A stretch of DNA of 64,000 nucleotides from Pantoea sp. (GTDB taxonomy: Bacteria > Pseudomonadota > Gammaproteobacteria > Enterobacterales > Enterobacteriaceae), in the NCBI RefSeq assembly GCF_028283705.1, contig NZ_JAPWKD010000008.1, forward strand, positions 62,001 to 126,000. Direction: 5' to 3'. The notes under the pieces are model-generated. The model searched no databases. It saw only the letters and a program-made list of their open reading frames with translations, and had not been told where the DNA came from. How positions within the stretch are numbered: position 1 is the first letter of the stretch; every line of letters starts with the position of its first letter. A program made the translations under genes and the position numbers. Positions 1-9,403 of the stretch are shown here, piece by piece.

Positions 1-2
1 AT

Positions 3-1127
3 TCTGTATCTCACGACGACCCTGCGCGTCTGCGTCAGCAATTGATTGATCAGATTCGTCGTTTCGAGCTGAGTTGTCAGCAATCGGGTCTGAGCTATGA
101 AGTGATCATTGGTGCGCGTTACTGTCTGTGTACCGCACTGGATGAGGCCGCAGCGCTCACGCCGTGGGGCAGCCGGGGAGTCTGGACCAGCAACGGTCTG
201 CTGGTGACCTTTCATAACGAAACCTGGGGCGGTGAGAAGTTTTTCCAGCTGCTGGCAAAACTTTCACAGAATCCACGTCAGCATATTTTGTTGCTGGAGT
301 TAATTTATTTCTGCCTGCTGCTCGGTTTTGAAGGGCGCTATCGGGTGCTGGATAACGGGCGCTCGCAACTTGAAACCATCAAACAGCGTCTGTTGCAGAT
401 GATCAGAGGCGTTCGTGGCAGCTATGCGTCTGCACTGTCGGTGCATCCTACCGATCAACCGGTGCTGCGCAAGCTGTGGCGTCCCATGATCCCTCTGTGG
501 GCCTGCGCGGCAGTGGCGGCGTTGGGGGCCTGTCTGTTTTACATCATTCTGAACTGGCGGCTGGGGGACTACACCACCCCGGTGCTGGCCAACATCTATC
601 AGACATCGCTGCCAGAAATCCAGATTCGTAATCCGGCACCGCCACCCCCTGCGGCACTTAACCTGAAAACCTTCCTCAAACCGGAAATTGATGCGGGTCT
701 GGTAGCGGTACGTGATGAAGCCGATCAAAGTGTGGTGACGCTGAAAGGTGATGGTTTGTTTACCTCCGGTGCAACGACGGTACGTGGCCGCTATGAAGCG
801 GTTATTCAGCGTATTGCGGCGGCCATGAACAATGTCAGCGGCAAGATTCTGGTGGTGGGATATACCGATAACGTCCCGATCCGCAGCGCCCGCTTTGCCT
901 CCAATTATGAACTCTCCCTGGCGCGTGCGCAGTCAGTCCAGACCCTGCTGCAACAGCAGCTGGCGCAGCCGAATCGGGTGAAGGCCGAAGGGCGGGGCGA
1001 AAGCAATCCGCTGGTGCCGAACTCCAGCGCCGCAAATCGCTCCCGTAACCGCCGCGTAGAAATTACGCTGCTGGTGGCACCGGATGCGACTCAAGCTGAA
1101 CTCAACGGCCTGGCGAGAGGGAACTAA
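3..1127 (+). CDS. tssL: TssL (DotU/IcmH) with C-terminal OmpA-like domain, 5' end outside window
   Basis: Inner-membrane component of the T6SS membrane complex (with TssM and TssJ). The frame is open to the left edge and the first visible residues already look like mid-protein TssL, so the true start lies upstream. The N-terminal cytoplasmic DotU domain (to about base 480) is followed by one hydrophobic segment at about 496-555 and then a periplasmic OmpA/MotB-like peptidoglycan-binding domain at about 690-1100, with the typical GYTDN and NRRVEI elements. This is the extended TssL type, which anchors the complex to the cell wall itself. tssM starts 3 bases after the stop, so the two are co-transcribed. 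tssK is expected just upstream. Confidence 0.95.
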   Translation, partial: SVSHDDPARLRQQLIDQIRRFELSCQQSGLSYEVIIGARYCLCTALDEAAALTPWGSRGVWTSNGLLVTFHNETWGGEKFFQLLAKLSQNPRQHILLLELIYFCLLLGFEGRYRVLDNGRSQLETIKQRLLQMIRGVRGSYASALSVHPTDQPVLRKLWRPMIPLWACAAVAALGACLFYIILNWRLGDYTTPVLANIYQTSLPEIQIRNPAPPPPAALNLKTFLKPEIDAGLVAVRDEADQSVVTLKGDGLFTSGATTVRGRYEAVIQRIAAAMNNVSGKILVVGYTDNVPIRSARFASNYELSLARAQSVQTLLQQQLAQPNRVKAEGRGESNPLVPNSSAANRSRNRRVEITLLVAPDATQAELNGLARGN

Positions 1128-1130
1128 TCC

Positions 1131-4100
1131 ATGCTGAATATGCTTTTTGCCGTGCTGACCAGCCGCCTTGCCTGGGGGTTTGTCGGGATCACTGCACTTT
1201 CTTTCATTATCTGGGTCATTGGCCCGGTATTCTCTATTGTTGACTCCCGGCCACTGGAGCCGGAACAGAATCGTGTTATCAGCATCGCTTTGCTCTATCT
1301 GGTGTGGGGCCTGAGTCAGGCGATTCCCCGCATCTACAATATGTGGCTCAACCGTAAACTGATGTCGAGTCTCGAAACGTCACCGGCGGATGTTCCAGAG
1401 CAGGATCGCAAACGCCTGACCAACGAAGAACAGGTGCTGGCGAGCCGTTTTAGCGAAGCGACCGACATGCTCAAAAAGGCGCATTTTCAGCGCCATAACA
1501 GCAAAGGCACACCATTCTGGGCGCAGCGTTTCAGCCGTCAGTATCTCTATCAGCTGCCCTGGTACATGATCATCGGCGCACCGGGTGCCGGAAAAACCAC
1601 GGCGCTGGTGAACTCCGGTCTGCAATTCCCGCTGGCGGACAAGTTTGGTAAGGCGGCGCTGCGTGGCATTGGCGGGACACGTAATTGTGACTGGTGGTTT
1701 ACCAACGAAGCGGTGCTGTTGGATACCGCCGGACGTTATACCACCCAGGAAAGCCAGCAGGAGCGCGATGCCAGCGAGTGGCATCATTTTCTTGGGCTGC
1801 TGTGTAAGTACCGTGGTCGTCAGCCGATCAATGGCGTAATCGTCACCCTCAGCGTGGCAGATCTGTTGAGTCAGACGCCGGAAGCGTTGCGTAATCAGTC
1901 GCTGGCTTTACGTCAGCGACTGATGGAATTGCACGATCGTCTTGGTATTCGTTTCCCGGTGTATGTGCTGGTCACTAAGGCGGATTTGCTTAAGGGATTT
2001 CGCAGCTACTTTGGTGGGCTGGATAAAGCACAGCGGGAACAAATCTGGGGCTTCACCTTTCCCTGGGCGCAGGCCTCAACGGCTGAATTTGAACTGAGTA
2101 GCCAGTTCCAGCAGGAATACTCACTGCTGCAGCAACGTCTTGATGCAGGCCTGGCGGATACCCTGCCGTTGGTCAGTGATGCGCAGGGACGTGCTGAAAG
2201 TTACCTGTTCCCGCAGGAGTTTGCCGCCTTGCGTCCCCATCTGGCGGAAGCGTTGGATACGTTATTTGCCCGTTCGGATTTCGAGACCCAGTTTGCGCCG
2301 CGTGGCATTTATTTTGCCAGCGGCACCCAGGAAGGTTTGCCATTTGACCGCGTGATGGGGGAGCTGACCCGTGCGTTGCACCTGCCCGGACAACGGGACG
2401 GCGAGTCAGGCAATTGGGACCAGGTCGGAAAAGATGCACCAATTCCGCCGCCGAAGGGACAAAGCTTCTTTCTCAAAGACATGCTCGAAGACGTGGTGTT
2501 CCAGGAGTCAGGATTGGCGGCCAGCAATCGCTGGTGGGAACTGCGCAACCGTGCCGGTCTGTGGTCTGGCTATCTGGCATTACTGGTCATCGTGTTGATC
2601 GCCGGTGCGCTGTGGCTGACCAGCTACAGTAAAAATAAGGCTTACCTACAGGAAATGGCGGCAAAAACGCCTGAAGTGGAAAAACTCGGGGCGCTGCTGC
2701 AACGGGAAGGAACGGGCGATCTGTTTGCGCTGGTGCCTTATCTCAATACCATTCTGCACCTGCCAGAAAGCAATGACTTTTCGTTGCAGGATCCGCCGCT
2801 GACACGCCGCATGTGGTTGTACCGGGGTACTGAAGTCAGTGACGCCACCCAGGCGCTGTACAACAAGGCTCTGAAGCAACTGCTGATGCCACAGGTGGCG
2901 CAGCATATCACTCGCTGGTTACGTAATGACAACGGCAGCGATGCTGACTACAGCTACGAAGCGCTGAAGGCGTATCAGATGCTGTATCAGCCGAAGCACT
3001 ACGACGGCAAGTTCCTACAGGCGTGGCTGATGCTGAACATCTCGCGTGAACTGCCGCAGAACGTGACGCAGCAGGAAGTGAAACAGCTGGCATGGCATCT
3101 GCAACAACTGCTGGAAACGCAAATTCAATCCTCGCCCTATGCGAAGGATGATGCGCTGGTAAAGCGCGAGCAGGCGCTGATTAATCAGATGCCGCTATCC
3201 CAGCGCGTTTACGGACGCCTGAAGCGTCTGCTGCAACGTGATGGCACCTTACCCCCGGTGACGCTGGCAGCGCTGGGCGGTCCGCAAAGTGAACTGGTCT
3301 TTTCCCGTAAAAGTGGCAAATCGGTGAATGATGGTGTGTCCGGCCTGTATACGCCGGAGGGATACTGGCAGCACGTGGATAAACAAATAGCGCCGGTAAC
3401 CCAGGCGCTGTTTCAGGATGATATGTGGGTACTGGGCGGCACCAGCCAACAGGAAAACAGCCAGCAGACCGATCTGGCGGTGCGTCAGCTGTATATGCAG
3501 GATTACATCCGCCAGTGGGAGCAATTCCTTAGCGATATCCAGCTCAATAGCAGCGCTGATCTCGCGCAACGCATTAACACCGCGCGTCTGCTTTCCGGCA
3601 ACCATTCACCGCTGCGTCAGCTGGTGGTGAATCTCAGCAAAATATTGACCCTTACGCGCGCGCCGACGGATGACAAAACGGCGCAAAAGCAGCCGTCTTC
3701 CTCAGATAACAGCGCAACACGTACCTTGCAGGCGTTGTTTAGTACGCCGAAAGCCAATGCGGCACAAAGCCAGGGCAGCCCTGCGCCGGAGCAGGTGGTT
3801 GGCGCGCACTTTGCGGCCATTATCGAACTGGCGCAGCCGTTGCAGCAGGGCAGCAAGGTGCTGGCAGTGGACGATTTTCTGCGCCAGATTGACGATCTTT
3901 ATCGTTATCTCACCGCAGTACAGGATGCGGCTAACAGCGGCATGCCGCCGCCTTCAGGTGATGCGATCAGTCGTGTGCAAGCCAGTGCCGGACGCTTACC
4001 GGGTTCGCTGCAAAATATGGTTTCAAGTATGGCTGTCGGGGCCAGCAGTGATGCACAGCAGCGTGACATGGAAAATGTGCGTAAGCGTATCCGCATGGAG

Positions 4101-4757
4101 GTAGGCAGCTTCTGTCAGCAGGCCATTGCCGGACGGTACCCGCTGGTACGTAATGGCCGTAATGAAGTGACGCCGGATGATTTAGCGAGAATGTTTGCGC
4201 CTGGCAGTGGCCTGATGGATAGCTTCTTCCGTGACAATCTGGCGAACAAAGTGGATACCACTCATGCGGCCTGGCGGTTTACCCCGGGCATTGATGGCAA
4301 AACCCTGCCTGGTGGTGAAGCGCTGTTACGCCCGTTCCAGCAGGCCCAGTCAATCCGCGATGCCTTCTTCACCAACGGTGCCACCACGCCGTCATTCCGC
4401 GTCACGCTGCGCACGGTGAGAATGGATAACGACATCCTCAACCTGACGCTCGATGTGGACGGGCAGATTCTGCGCTACAGCCACGGTCCGCAGGCAGTGC
4501 AAATGGTGAGCTGGCCAGGAACCGGTGGGACCAGCCAGGTGCGTATGCAGCTCGGTTTAACCAACGGTACGACATCAACGCTGGTGACCAGCGGCCCCTG
4601 GGCACTTAACCGCTTTTTTGACCGAGCCCGACTGACGGACGCAGGTGGTCTGACACGCGAAGCCAGCTTTAATGTTGAGGGCCATCAGGTCACGCTGTCG
4701 TTCACGCCCGGCAGTATTCGTAACCCGTTCCAGCTTCCCGCTTTTAGCTGCCCCTGA
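1131..4757 (+). CDS. tssM: TssM (IcmF family) T6SS inner-membrane protein
   Basis: Large inner-membrane protein that with TssL and TssJ forms the trans-envelope complex of the T6SS. It has 1208 residues, normal for the family. Two hydrophobic segments lie near residues 15-35 and 43-60, and a third near 480-500, after which the long periplasmic part begins. The cytoplasmic loop carries an intact Walker A motif, GAPGAGKTT (about residues 149-157), and a Walker B-like LLDTAGR, so this TssM may bind nucleotide. The C-terminal periplasmic region contains the IcmF-related and VasK-type domains. It sits tightly between tssL and tagF. Confidence 0.97.
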   Translation: MLNMLFAVLTSRLAWGFVGITALSFIIWVIGPVFSIVDSRPLEPEQNRVISIALLYLVWGLSQAIPRIYNMWLNRKLMSSLETSPADVPEQDRKRLTNEEQVLASRFSEATDMLKKAHFQRHNSKGTPFWAQRFSRQYLYQLPWYMIIGAPGAGKTTALVNSGLQFPLADKFGKAALRGIGGTRNCDWWFTNEAVLLDTAGRYTTQESQQERDASEWHHFLGLLCKYRGRQPINGVIVTLSVADLLSQTPEALRNQSLALRQRLMELHDRLGIRFPVYVLVTKADLLKGFRSYFGGLDKAQREQIWGFTFPWAQASTAEFELSSQFQQEYSLLQQRLDAGLADTLPLVSDAQGRAESYLFPQEFAALRPHLAEALDTLFARSDFETQFAPRGIYFASGTQEGLPFDRVMGELTRALHLPGQRDGESGNWDQVGKDAPIPPPKGQSFFLKDMLEDVVFQESGLAASNRWWELRNRAGLWSGYLALLVIVLIAGALWLTSYSKNKAYLQEMAAKTPEVEKLGALLQREGTGDLFALVPYLNTILHLPESNDFSLQDPPLTRRMWLYRGTEVSDATQALYNKALKQLLMPQVAQHITRWLRNDNGSDADYSYEALKAYQMLYQPKHYDGKFLQAWLMLNISRELPQNVTQQEVKQLAWHLQQLLETQIQSSPYAKDDALVKREQALINQMPLSQRVYGRLKRLLQRDGTLPPVTLAALGGPQSELVFSRKSGKSVNDGVSGLYTPEGYWQHVDKQIAPVTQALFQDDMWVLGGTSQQENSQQTDLAVRQLYMQDYIRQWEQFLSDIQLNSSADLAQRINTARLLSGNHSPLRQLVVNLSKILTLTRAPTDDKTAQKQPSSSDNSATRTLQALFSTPKANAAQSQGSPAPEQVVGAHFAAIIELAQPLQQGSKVLAVDDFLRQIDDLYRYLTAVQDAANSGMPPPSGDAISRVQASAGRLPGSLQNMVSSMAVGASSDAQQRDMENVRKRIRMEVGSFCQQAIAGRYPLVRNGRNEVTPDDLARMFAPGSGLMDSFFRDNLANKVDTTHAAWRFTPGIDGKTLPGGEALLRPFQQAQSIRDAFFTNGATTPSFRVTLRTVRMDNDILNLTLDVDGQILRYSHGPQAVQMVSWPGTGGTSQVRMQLGLTNGTTSTLVTSGPWALNRFFDRARLTDAGGLTREASFNVEGHQVTLSFTPGSIRNPFQLPAFSCP

Positions 4758-4771
4758 ATTGGAGCCTGACA

Positions 4772-5485
4772 ATGACGCAATACGCAGCACCCGGCTGGTA
4801 CGGCAAACTGCCCGATGCGGGTGATTTTGTGAAGCGACGCTTTCCCGACACCTTGCTTCGGCAATGGTCAAACTGGTTTCAGGTGGGTTTGCACCACTGG
4901 CAAACCAGCACTGAAGGGGAGAGCGCCCCTTCGCGTGACTTTCTGAGCGCACCGGTCTGGAATTTTGTGGTCCCCCCGATGCTGGGGAGCCAGCTCATCC
5001 AGATGGGCAGCCTGACCGCCTCGCGCGACAGCGTGGGCCGTCACTACCCGCTGTGCGCCTTGCGCCACTTCAGTCCTGCGGAATGGTCACCTGCTTTGCT
5101 GGCCCATTCCGGTGACTGGTATCAGCAGGTCGGCAACACCTTGTTGCGGGTGGTGAGGGATGGCAGCACAGTGGAGCAACTGGATCAGGCGCTGCTCAGT
5201 ATTCCGCAGCCACAGCAGCAGGCGAGTGGCGAGCCCTCGGACATTCTGGCGATTATCGGGGAGGGGGGAAGTGTCTCGACCCTGAGCTGGCAACTGCCTG
5301 CCGACAGCTTTGACCCACAGTTTTACACCAGTTTCTGGTGGACAAATCAGAGCGACGGATTCCCGCTGTACACCCATGTGCATAGTGGCAACTTCACTGC
5401 GCAGCTGTTTTCGCTACTGTTTGATCCCGCTGGCGGCGCGAAGCCAGGACGAAACGGACTTTATCCCCCTATGTTTGAATCCTGA
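4772..5485 (+). CDS. tagF: TagF, T6SS-associated post-translational regulator
   Basis: A 237-residue protein starting with the characteristic TagF signature GWYGKLPDAGDFVKRR, followed by conserved W-rich stretches. In Pseudomonas and Agrobacterium TagF represses T6SS assembly after translation, working against or in parallel to the threonine phosphorylation pathway. In some species it is fused to a PppA-type phosphatase domain; here it is stand-alone and pppA is separate (14064-14855). It lies 14 bases after tssM and 11 bases before tssA. The family call is clear; its regulatory role here is inferred from homologues. Confidence 0.93.
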   Translation: MTQYAAPGWYGKLPDAGDFVKRRFPDTLLRQWSNWFQVGLHHWQTSTEGESAPSRDFLSAPVWNFVVPPMLGSQLIQMGSLTASRDSVGRHYPLCALRHFSPAEWSPALLAHSGDWYQQVGNTLLRVVRDGSTVEQLDQALLSIPQPQQQASGEPSDILAIIGEGGSVSTLSWQLPADSFDPQFYTSFWWTNQSDGFPLYTHVHSGNFTAQLFSLLFDPAGGAKPGRNGLYPPMFES

Positions 5486-5496
5486 GGTGTACCCGC

Positions 5497-6519
5497 ATGA
5501 CGATCAATATTCAGGAGTTGCTGGCACCGGTCAGCAATGACCATCCCTGCGGTGAAAACCTGGAATACCACGCAGATTATCAGGCGATGGAGCAGGCCAG
5601 TGCCGGTAAGGCGGAACAGCAATTTGGTGACACCATCATCCCGGCGGAACCGGCTGACTGGAACCGGGTAGAAAAACTGGCGACTGAGTTGCTTAGTCGC
5701 AGCAAAGACTTGCGCGTGATGCTGGCACTGACGCAGGCGTGGGCCAATCTCCAGGGTCTGCCGGGGTATGCCCGGGGGCTGACACTAATTGAACAGGCCC
5801 TGCTGTTGTATTGGGAACCGCTCTGGCCCCGTCTGGAAGAGGATGGCGAGCAGGATCCTTTCTACCGAATAAACGCGCTGGCGCTGCTGGGTGATCAATC
5901 TTCTCTGACAGCGGCGGTACGTCAGGCCTGGCTTTTACGCCATGCTTCCGATGGCATCATCTTGCGCGATGCCGCCGCCCTGTGCGACGGCAGCAAAGCG
6001 GAAATTGCTGATTACCCCGGCGGCATGGCGCGCTTGCGGGATGAACTGGCACAGCCAGGGCAACCTGCGGCTGAAGCCGTGCTGAGTATTCATGTGCGTC
6101 TGCAAGCTATCCGCGAAATCCTGGTGGAACGTCTGGATGAAACCGCAGCGCCAGATATGGCGCAGTTGCAGAAAAGTTTTGCGCTGCTGGCGGGGCTGGC
6201 TCAGCCCGGTGATCCGGGAACGATGCAACCTGACACTGCCAGTGAGCAGGCCGCAGATGAATCTTCCCCTACCGCTGTCCCTGGGACCACACGCAATACA
6301 CCTGACTGGCGCAGCGCGCAACTCAGCACCCGCGCCGATGCGCAACTGATGCTGGAAAAGGTGAAGCAATACTTCAGCCAGCACGAACCTAGCCATCCGG
6401 CACCGCTGATGATTGATCGTGTGCAACGGCTGATCGAGCTCGACTTTATGGACATCATCCGTGATCTGGCCCCGGACGGGGTTCACCAGCTGGAAAATAT
6501 TTTCGGACGCCGTAACTAA
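5497..6519 (+). CDS. tssA: TssA (ImpA family) T6SS baseplate/cap protein
   Basis: TssA contacts baseplate and membrane complex and helps sheath polymerisation. The N-terminal ImpA domain is evident (SNDHPCGENLEYHADY, residues about 10-25, and the DWN..E...ELL..SKDLR stretch). At 340 residues it belongs to the shorter TssA class, with a C-terminal part around residues 265-340 ending in IFGRRN, typical of the small ring-forming TssA type. A variable linker rich in P, T and A lies near residues 235-265. It follows tagF closely; a 57-69 base gap then precedes tssB. Confidence 0.93.
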   Translation: MTINIQELLAPVSNDHPCGENLEYHADYQAMEQASAGKAEQQFGDTIIPAEPADWNRVEKLATELLSRSKDLRVMLALTQAWANLQGLPGYARGLTLIEQALLLYWEPLWPRLEEDGEQDPFYRINALALLGDQSSLTAAVRQAWLLRHASDGIILRDAAALCDGSKAEIADYPGGMARLRDELAQPGQPAAEAVLSIHVRLQAIREILVERLDETAAPDMAQLQKSFALLAGLAQPGDPGTMQPDTASEQAADESSPTAVPGTTRNTPDWRSAQLSTRADAQLMLEKVKQYFSQHEPSHPAPLMIDRVQRLIELDFMDIIRDLAPDGVHQLENIFGRRN

Positions 6520-6588
6520 CGCGCGTTTACCTCTTCATCACGCAGTGAGACCTGCGCCTTTACCCGCGCATCATTTATGGAGAAAACC

Positions 6589-7116
6589 ATGGCCACAATG
6601 AAATCCAGTGGGCAGAAATTTATCGCCCGCAATCGCGCGCCTCGCGTTCAGATCGAATATGACGTGGAGATCTATGGCGCGGAGCGCAAAATCCAGCTGC
6701 CGTTCGTCATGGGCGTGCTGGCAGACCTCGCAGGCAAGCCGCTGGAACCGCAGGCAGCCGTTGATGATCGTAAATTCCTTGAGATCGATATTGATAATTT
6801 TGACGAGCGCATGAAAGCGATGAAGCCTCGTGCGGCGTTCCAGGTGGACAACACTCTGAACGGCGAAGGCAAACTCAATATCGAACTGACTTTCGAAAGC
6901 ATGGATGATTTCTCGCCCGATGCGATTGCCCGTCATGTTGAGCCGCTCAACAAACTGCTGGAAGCGCGCACTCAACTCGCCAACCTGCTGACCTATATGG
7001 ATGGCAAAAACGGTGCGGAAGAGTTGATTGGCAAGATTCTGCATGATCCCACGCTGTTGCAGGCGCTGACGCATCTGCCAAAACAGACTGACGCGGCAGA
7101 AGGGAAGGAGGAGTAA
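6589..7116 (+). CDS. tssB: TssB (VipA) contractile sheath small subunit
   Basis: Forms the T6SS contractile sheath with TssC. The family core is unmistakable: SGQKFIARNRAPRVQIEYDV followed by QLPFVMGVLADLAG. I prefer the ATG at 6589 over the one at 6577, because GGAG at 6579-6582 sits 6 bases before 6589 and would otherwise lie inside the coding sequence; this gives 175 residues starting MATMKSS. tssC follows after 2 bases, so sheath subunits are translated together. Confidence 0.95.
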   Translation: MATMKSSGQKFIARNRAPRVQIEYDVEIYGAERKIQLPFVMGVLADLAGKPLEPQAAVDDRKFLEIDIDNFDERMKAMKPRAAFQVDNTLNGEGKLNIELTFESMDDFSPDAIARHVEPLNKLLEARTQLANLLTYMDGKNGAEELIGKILHDPTLLQALTHLPKQTDAAEGKEE

Positions 7117-7118
7117 TC

Positions 7119-8618
7119 ATGAGCCAGAGCACCGAACAGCAGCCAGTACAGGGTGGCACCAGCTTCAGCCAGGATGAGTTTAGTGCGTTACTCAGTAAAG
7201 AGTTCCGCCCGAAGAACGATCAGGCACGAGAAGCGGTAGAAAGCGCGGTAAAAACTCTGGCGCATCAGGCGCTGGAAAATACCGTGACTATCTCGAACGA
7301 TTCCTATCGCACCATCCAGTCACTGATCGCGGAAATTGACGAGAAATTATCGCAGCAGATTAACCAGATTATTCATCACGATGAGTTTCAGAAACTGGAA
7401 AGCGCCTGGCGTGGCTTGAGTTATCTGGTGAATAACACCGAAACGGATGAGATGCTGAAAATCCGTTTTATGAGCATCTCCAAGCAGGAATTGGGACGCA
7501 CGCTGAAGCGTTACAAAGGCGTTGGCTGGGATCGTAGCCCGCTGTTCAAGAAAGTCTATGAGCAGGAATATGGTCAGTTTGGTGGTGAACCCTTTGGTTG
7601 CCTGGTGGGCGATTACTACTTCGACCACGGCCCGCAGGATGTGGAGCTGCTGGGTGAAATGGCGCGTATTGGCGCTGCCGCGCACTGTCCATTTATTACC
7701 GGTGCAGCACCGGAAGTGATGCAGATGGAGTCCTGGCAGGAACTGGCCAATCCACGCGATCTGACCAAGATCTTCCAGAACACGGAATATGCGGCCTGGC
7801 GCAGCCTGCGTGAATCGGAAGATTCACGTTACCTCGGCCTGGTGATGCCACGTTTCCTGGCGCGTCTGCCGTATGGTATTCGTACCAATCCGGTCGACAG
7901 CTTTGATTTCGAAGAAAAGACCGACGGTTCCGATCATAACAATTACGCCTGGAGCAACGCGGCTTATGCGATGGCGGCCAATATTAACCGTTCGTTTAAA
8001 GAGTACGGCTGGTGTACCTCCATTCGCGGTGTGGAATCGGGCGGGGCGGTAGAAAATCTGCCTTGCCATACCTTCCCGAGCGACGATGGCGGCGTGGATA
8101 TGAAATGTCCAACCGAAATTGCCATCAGCGATCGCCGTGAAGCCGAGCTGGCGAAAAATGGGTTTATGCCGCTGGTGCACCGTAAAAACTCTGACTTCGC
8201 CGCCTTTATTGGTGCGCAGTCGTTACAGAAACCGGCGGAATATCACGATCCTGACGCGACGGCCAATGCGCGTCTGGCAGCTCGTCTGCCGTATCTGTTT
8301 GCCTGCTGCCGCTTTGCTCATTATCTGAAATGCATCGTGCGTGACAAAATTGGTTCTTTCCGTGAGCGTGATGAGATGGAGCGCTGGCTGAACGACTGGG
8401 TGATGAACTACGTAGACGGTGATCCGGCTAACTCATCTCAGGAAACTAAATCACGCAAGCCGCTGGCGGCAGCCGAAGTCAATGTTGAAGAACAGGAAGA
8501 TAATCCGGGTTATTACGCGGCGAAATTCTTCCTGCGTCCGCATTATCAGCTTGAAGGTCTGACGGTATCACTGCGACTGGTATCAAAACTGCCGTCGCTG
8601 AAATCGAAAGATAATTAA
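7119..8618 (+). CDS. tssC: TssC (VipB) contractile sheath large subunit
   Basis: Large sheath subunit, 499 residues, the standard length. Diagnostic stretches are present: ESAWRGLSYLVNNTETDE, GEPFGCLVGDYYFDHGPQD, the RFLARLPYG element and the C-terminal NPGYYAAKFFLRPHYQLEGL that contacts the inner tube and ClpV-accessible surface. GAGG precedes the ATG. A hairpin immediately downstream (8634-8661) probably lowers or ends read-through before hcp, consistent with hcp being transcribed to a different level. Confidence 0.97.
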   Translation: MSQSTEQQPVQGGTSFSQDEFSALLSKEFRPKNDQAREAVESAVKTLAHQALENTVTISNDSYRTIQSLIAEIDEKLSQQINQIIHHDEFQKLESAWRGLSYLVNNTETDEMLKIRFMSISKQELGRTLKRYKGVGWDRSPLFKKVYEQEYGQFGGEPFGCLVGDYYFDHGPQDVELLGEMARIGAAAHCPFITGAAPEVMQMESWQELANPRDLTKIFQNTEYAAWRSLRESEDSRYLGLVMPRFLARLPYGIRTNPVDSFDFEEKTDGSDHNNYAWSNAAYAMAANINRSFKEYGWCTSIRGVESGGAVENLPCHTFPSDDGGVDMKCPTEIAISDRREAELAKNGFMPLVHRKNSDFAAFIGAQSLQKPAEYHDPDATANARLAARLPYLFACCRFAHYLKCIVRDKIGSFRERDEMERWLNDWVMNYVDGDPANSSQETKSRKPLAAAEVNVEEQEDNPGYYAAKFFLRPHYQLEGLTVSLRLVSKLPSLKSKDN

Positions 8619-8633
8619 TCGTTGCGAATGATT

Positions 8634-8672
8634 CAGAGAATCTGAATTTTCAGGTTCTCTGCACCCTTTTCT
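8634..8672 (+). terminator. hairpin terminator/attenuator between tssC and hcp
   Basis: A 12-bp stem with one G-T pair (8634-8645 with 8650-8661) and a 4-base loop, followed by a pyrimidine-rich CACCCTTTTCTTATT. It lies 16 bases after the tssC stop. It probably ends the tssL-tssC transcript or protects its 3' end; hcp would then have its own promoter in 8673-8840. Confidence 0.65.
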
Positions 8673-8840
8673 TATTGCGTTAATGCGTAATAAGAATCCC
8701 CTCTGAATAACACATGTAGCGCTATTCAGAACACGAGGCAGAGGTAAAATATGGACTGTTTTATTCAGCCCCATGCTTTCCTGTTTGCCATAACGATGCT
8801 TGTTAAAAGCAAAGCGTAAATCAAACAAGAGAAGAGAATT
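8673..8840. promoter_or_regulatory. hcp leader: hcp leader region
   Basis: This 168-base stretch between the tssC hairpin and hcp holds no convincing gene. Its position after a terminator and ahead of the most abundantly needed T6SS protein makes it the likely hcp promoter and 5' leader, but I cannot single out -35/-10 or sigma-54 elements with confidence. AAGAGAAGAGAA just before the ATG at 8841 supplies the ribosome binding site. Confidence 0.4.
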
Positions 8841-9323
8841 ATGGCTATAGATATGTTTTTAAAAGTTGATGGTGTGACGGGTGAGTCAAAGGACTCTAAT
8901 CACACCGGCTGGACGGATATTACCTCCTTTAGCTGGGGGGCGACTCAGCCTGGCAATATGGCAGTAGGTGGCGGCGGCGGTGCCGGTAAAGTGAACTTTA
9001 ATGATCTGAGCGTGAATGCCCTGATCGACAAATCCACCTCCGCTATTCTGAAGTACTGTGCGAACGGTAAACACGTGACTAAAGTGGAACTGTCCGTGTG
9101 CAAAGCCGGTGGTTCTCAGGTTGAATATGCGCGTATCACGCTGGAAGACGTGCTGGTTTCTCGTCTGGATTACACAGGTGCTGCCAATGGCGACACTCTG
9201 GCTGTGACCTACGGTTTCCAGGCAGCGAAAGTGAAACAGCAATACTGGGAGCAAAGTTCTTCTGGTGGTAAAGGTGCTGAGAGCAGCGCTGGCTGGAATA
9301 TTAAAGAAAACAAAGAGTCGTAA
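8841..9323 (+). CDS. hcp: Hcp (TssD) inner tube protein
   Basis: Forms the hexameric rings of the inner tube and can carry small effectors in its lumen. A 160-residue single-domain protein with the Hcp signatures DMFLKVDGVTGESKD, TDITSFSWG and the glycine-rich loop around residues 45-55; the C-terminal GWNIKENK is also typical. It is followed by a terminator-like hairpin (9335-9356) and then by a variable cargo block (9404-12145), the usual hcp island arrangement in Pantoea/Erwinia loci. Confidence 0.97.
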   Translation: MAIDMFLKVDGVTGESKDSNHTGWTDITSFSWGATQPGNMAVGGGGGAGKVNFNDLSVNALIDKSTSAILKYCANGKHVTKVELSVCKAGGSQVEYARITLEDVLVSRLDYTGAANGDTLAVTYGFQAAKVKQQYWEQSSSGGKGAESSAGWNIKENKES

Positions 9324-9332
9324 TTGTTTTAT

Positions 9333-9358
9333 AAGGCGGCCTTACGGGGCCGCTTTAT
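9333..9358 (+). terminator. terminator-like hairpin after hcp
   Basis: An inverted repeat, GGCGGCC ... GGGCCGC, with a 5-base loop lies 10 bases after the hcp stop and is followed by TTTAT. The T tract is short, so it may act as a partial terminator or as a 3' stabiliser of hcp mRNA before the effector gene. Confidence 0.6.
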
Positions 9359-9403
9359 GTGATATTAAAAAATAACTGTATTTAATAGCAAAAGGATATT
9401 GTG